Made by a program: the position numbers and the translations under genes. Source: Nitrospira sp. (GTDB lineage: Bacteria > Nitrospirota > Nitrospiria > Nitrospirales > Nitrospiraceae). Taken from it: a DNA stretch of 5,746 nt. Numbering within the stretch: position 1 is the stretch's first letter; every line of letters begins with the position of its first letter. The stretch lies in NCBI GenBank assembly GCA_015904045.1, contig JABMDG010000443.1, positions 1 through 5,746 on the forward strand, written 5' to 3'. Shown in pieces: positions 4,640 through 5,746 of this stretch. The notes under the pieces are model-generated. The model was not told the DNA's origin, made no database searches, and saw nothing but the letters and a program-made list of their open reading frames with translations.

Positions 4640-5452
4640 ATGCTGACCTCCACATTCGTCCTGCTGCAAGGCGTCGGACCTGTGACGGAGCGCAGGTGGT
4701 GGCAAGACGGCGTGCTCGACTGGCACAGCTTTGTCGAGCGGCCTCGGATCGCCGGGCTCTCCCCGGACAGAAAATCGCTGTATAACGAGGACCTCTCGCT
4801 CGCCCTCGCCGCATTCGAGGCCGGGGACTTCTCTTCCCTCGCCACGCGGCTTCCAAGCCGTGAGCATTGGCGATTCTATGACACCTGCCGATCCACTGCG
4901 CTCTATCTCGATATTGAAACGACCGGCCTTTCTCCTCACGATCCGGCTGGGGCCGTGACGGTTGTCGGGTTGTATCAGAACGGATCCACGACCACGTTGG
5001 TCCAAGGCGACACGTTGACAACCGACCGGCTACAGGCGGAACTTGACCGTTGCACGCTGCTGGTCACCTTCTTCGGTTCCGTCTTCGATGTGCCGTATTT
5101 GCGTGCCCAATTCCCCCGTCTTCGATTCCCCACGGCCCACCTCGACCTGTGCCTGGCTGCACGCCGCTTGGGTATGCGCGGAGGGCTCAAGCGCCTCGAA
5201 CAGGAACTTGGCCTCGAACGGGCGCCGGCCCTTTGCGGTCTTGACGGCCTGGACGCCGTCCGACTGTGGTCGCAATGGTGCCGCGGAGACCAGTCTGCAC
5301 TCGATATGTTGTTGGCCTATAACCGCGCGGACACGGAAACCCTTGTGCCTCTTGCCACACTCGTCTATAAGGAAATGATGTTACGATTCGGCCCTTCGTC
5401 AGCCACCCCCGCACGGATTTCACACCACGCACTCACGGCCTCGTTACCATGA
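4640..5452 (+). CDS. YprB-like RNase H-fold nuclease (DEDD-type exonuclease domain)
   Basis: 270 residues from the ATG at 4640. Residues 1-35 (TFVLLQGVGPVTERRWW, then GVLDWHSFVE) form the helix-hairpin-helix-like segment seen at the N terminus of YprB-type proteins. The RNase H-like 3'-5' exonuclease domain follows with its acidic motifs: ExoI LYLDIETTGLSP (Asp91, Glu93), ExoII LVTFFGSVFDVPYL (Asp150), then HLDLCLAARRL (Asp169), and ExoIII LLAYNRADTETL (Tyr227, Asn228, Asp231). The acidic set is complete, so metal-dependent nuclease activity is likely; the nucleic acid substrate is unknown. One oddity is that the ExoII segment has Phe where many relatives have Asn (FFG instead of FNG). Start 4640 is preferred over 4583 because the family N terminus begins there and a promoter sits just upstream. 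The stop overlaps the next gene's start in ATGA. Confidence 0.88.
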   Translation: MLTSTFVLLQGVGPVTERRWWQDGVLDWHSFVERPRIAGLSPDRKSLYNEDLSLALAAFEAGDFSSLATRLPSREHWRFYDTCRSTALYLDIETTGLSPHDPAGAVTVVGLYQNGSTTTLVQGDTLTTDRLQAELDRCTLLVTFFGSVFDVPYLRAQFPRLRFPTAHLDLCLAARRLGMRGGLKRLEQELGLERAPALCGLDGLDAVRLWSQWCRGDQSALDMLLAYNRADTETLVPLATLVYKEMMLRFGPSSATPARISHHALTASLP

Positions 5453-5746
5453 ACAGCTGGGTCGGGATCGGACGCAGCGAGATCGGGTTGGTACGAGCCA
5501 CGAATCAAGATGCGTTCATTACGATCGACCCACTAGGTCTGTGGGCTGTCGCCGACGGGATGGGGGGCCATGTCGGCGGAGAGGTGGCCGCCCAATTGGC
5601 CATTGCCAGCATCAGAGCGCACGCCGAATTATTGGCCGATACGCTCCGCCAAGGGCAAACCTCCGCTCCTCAATTCTTGACCGAATTGATCGTACAGGCA
5701 CATCTCGCCATCCTGGGACGAGCGCAGTTGGAGCCCGCACTCAAGG
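5449..5746 (+). CDS. PP2C-type serine/threonine protein phosphatase (3' end outside window)
   Basis: The frame is open from the ATG at 5449 to the window edge, giving 99 residues of a protein normally about 240-280 long. PP2C (PPM) phosphatases remove phosphate from Ser/Thr using two Mn or Mg ions in the cytosol. The first two signature motifs are present: GLVRATNQDAF (Arg16, Asp21) and LWAVADGMGGHVGGEVAAQL, where Asp36 and Gly37 are the metal ligands. The next helix (LAIASIRAHAELLADTL) follows as expected. The remaining metal-binding motifs (DG and GxxD-N types) lie beyond the window. The start overlaps the nuclease stop in ATGA and has no independent Shine-Dalgarno, so translation probably depends on termination-reinitiation. 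The usual partner of bacterial PP2C, a Hanks-type kinase, is not visible here but could follow. Confidence 0.93.
   Translation, partial: MNSWVGIGRSEIGLVRATNQDAFITIDPLGLWAVADGMGGHVGGEVAAQLAIASIRAHAELLADTLRQGQTSAPQFLTELIVQAHLAILGRAQLEPALK

Overview
The window looks like a stretch of ordinary chromosome from a GC-rich bacterium, by eye somewhat under 60% GC. The gene set is a soluble transhydrogenase, a TenA-like protein, a tandem pair of DUF507 proteins, a Bcp peroxiredoxin, a TPR lipoprotein, a TM1367-like cyclophilin-fold protein, a YprB-like nuclease and a PP2C phosphatase. This combination, and the similarity of the DUF507 proteins to those I know from Nitrospira, point to Nitrospirota. That placement is inference from family recall, not from a search. 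No tRNA, rRNA, CRISPR array, insertion sequence or prophage gene was seen.

Layout. Positions 1-866 (+) hold the C-terminal part of soluble pyridine nucleotide transhydrogenase (SthA-like), followed after 25 bases by a 222-residue TenA/PqqC-family protein (892-1560, +). These two converge on a minus-strand series ending at 1576. Read in transcription order, the series is: cyclophilin-like protein (4540-4157), DUF507 protein B (4152-3871), a 73-base spacer, DUF507 protein A (3796-3521), TPR lipoprotein (3496-3056), a 108-base spacer, Bcp/PrxQ peroxiredoxin (2947-2480), and a secreted protein with an Ig-like domain and a degenerate HAD-like domain (2448-1576). A 99-base divergent promoter region (4541-4639) separates the cyclophilin-like gene from a plus-strand pair: a YprB-like RNase H-fold nuclease (4640-5452) and a PP2C-type protein phosphatase (5449 to beyond the window end). 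The pair overlaps in ATGA.

How the genes fit together. The window mixes housekeeping redox and salvage functions (SthA, TenA, Bcp), envelope proteins of unknown role (TPR lipoprotein, HAD-like lipoprotein) and small cytosolic proteins (DUF507 pair, cyclophilin-like). Nothing assembles into a recognisable dedicated defence or biosynthetic system.

The most interesting signals are non-coding. The DUF507 spacer is almost entirely a degenerate 7-base-period array of GNNNNNC units (3799-3867). A cluster of five GATC sites in 31 bases lies between the TPR and bcp genes. The divergent region carries two overlapping face-to-face promoter candidates, one of which predicts a leaderless mRNA and moves the nuclease start from 4583 to 4640. 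Among the proteins, the HAD-like domain has lost its nucleophile aspartate motif and may be a pseudoenzyme.
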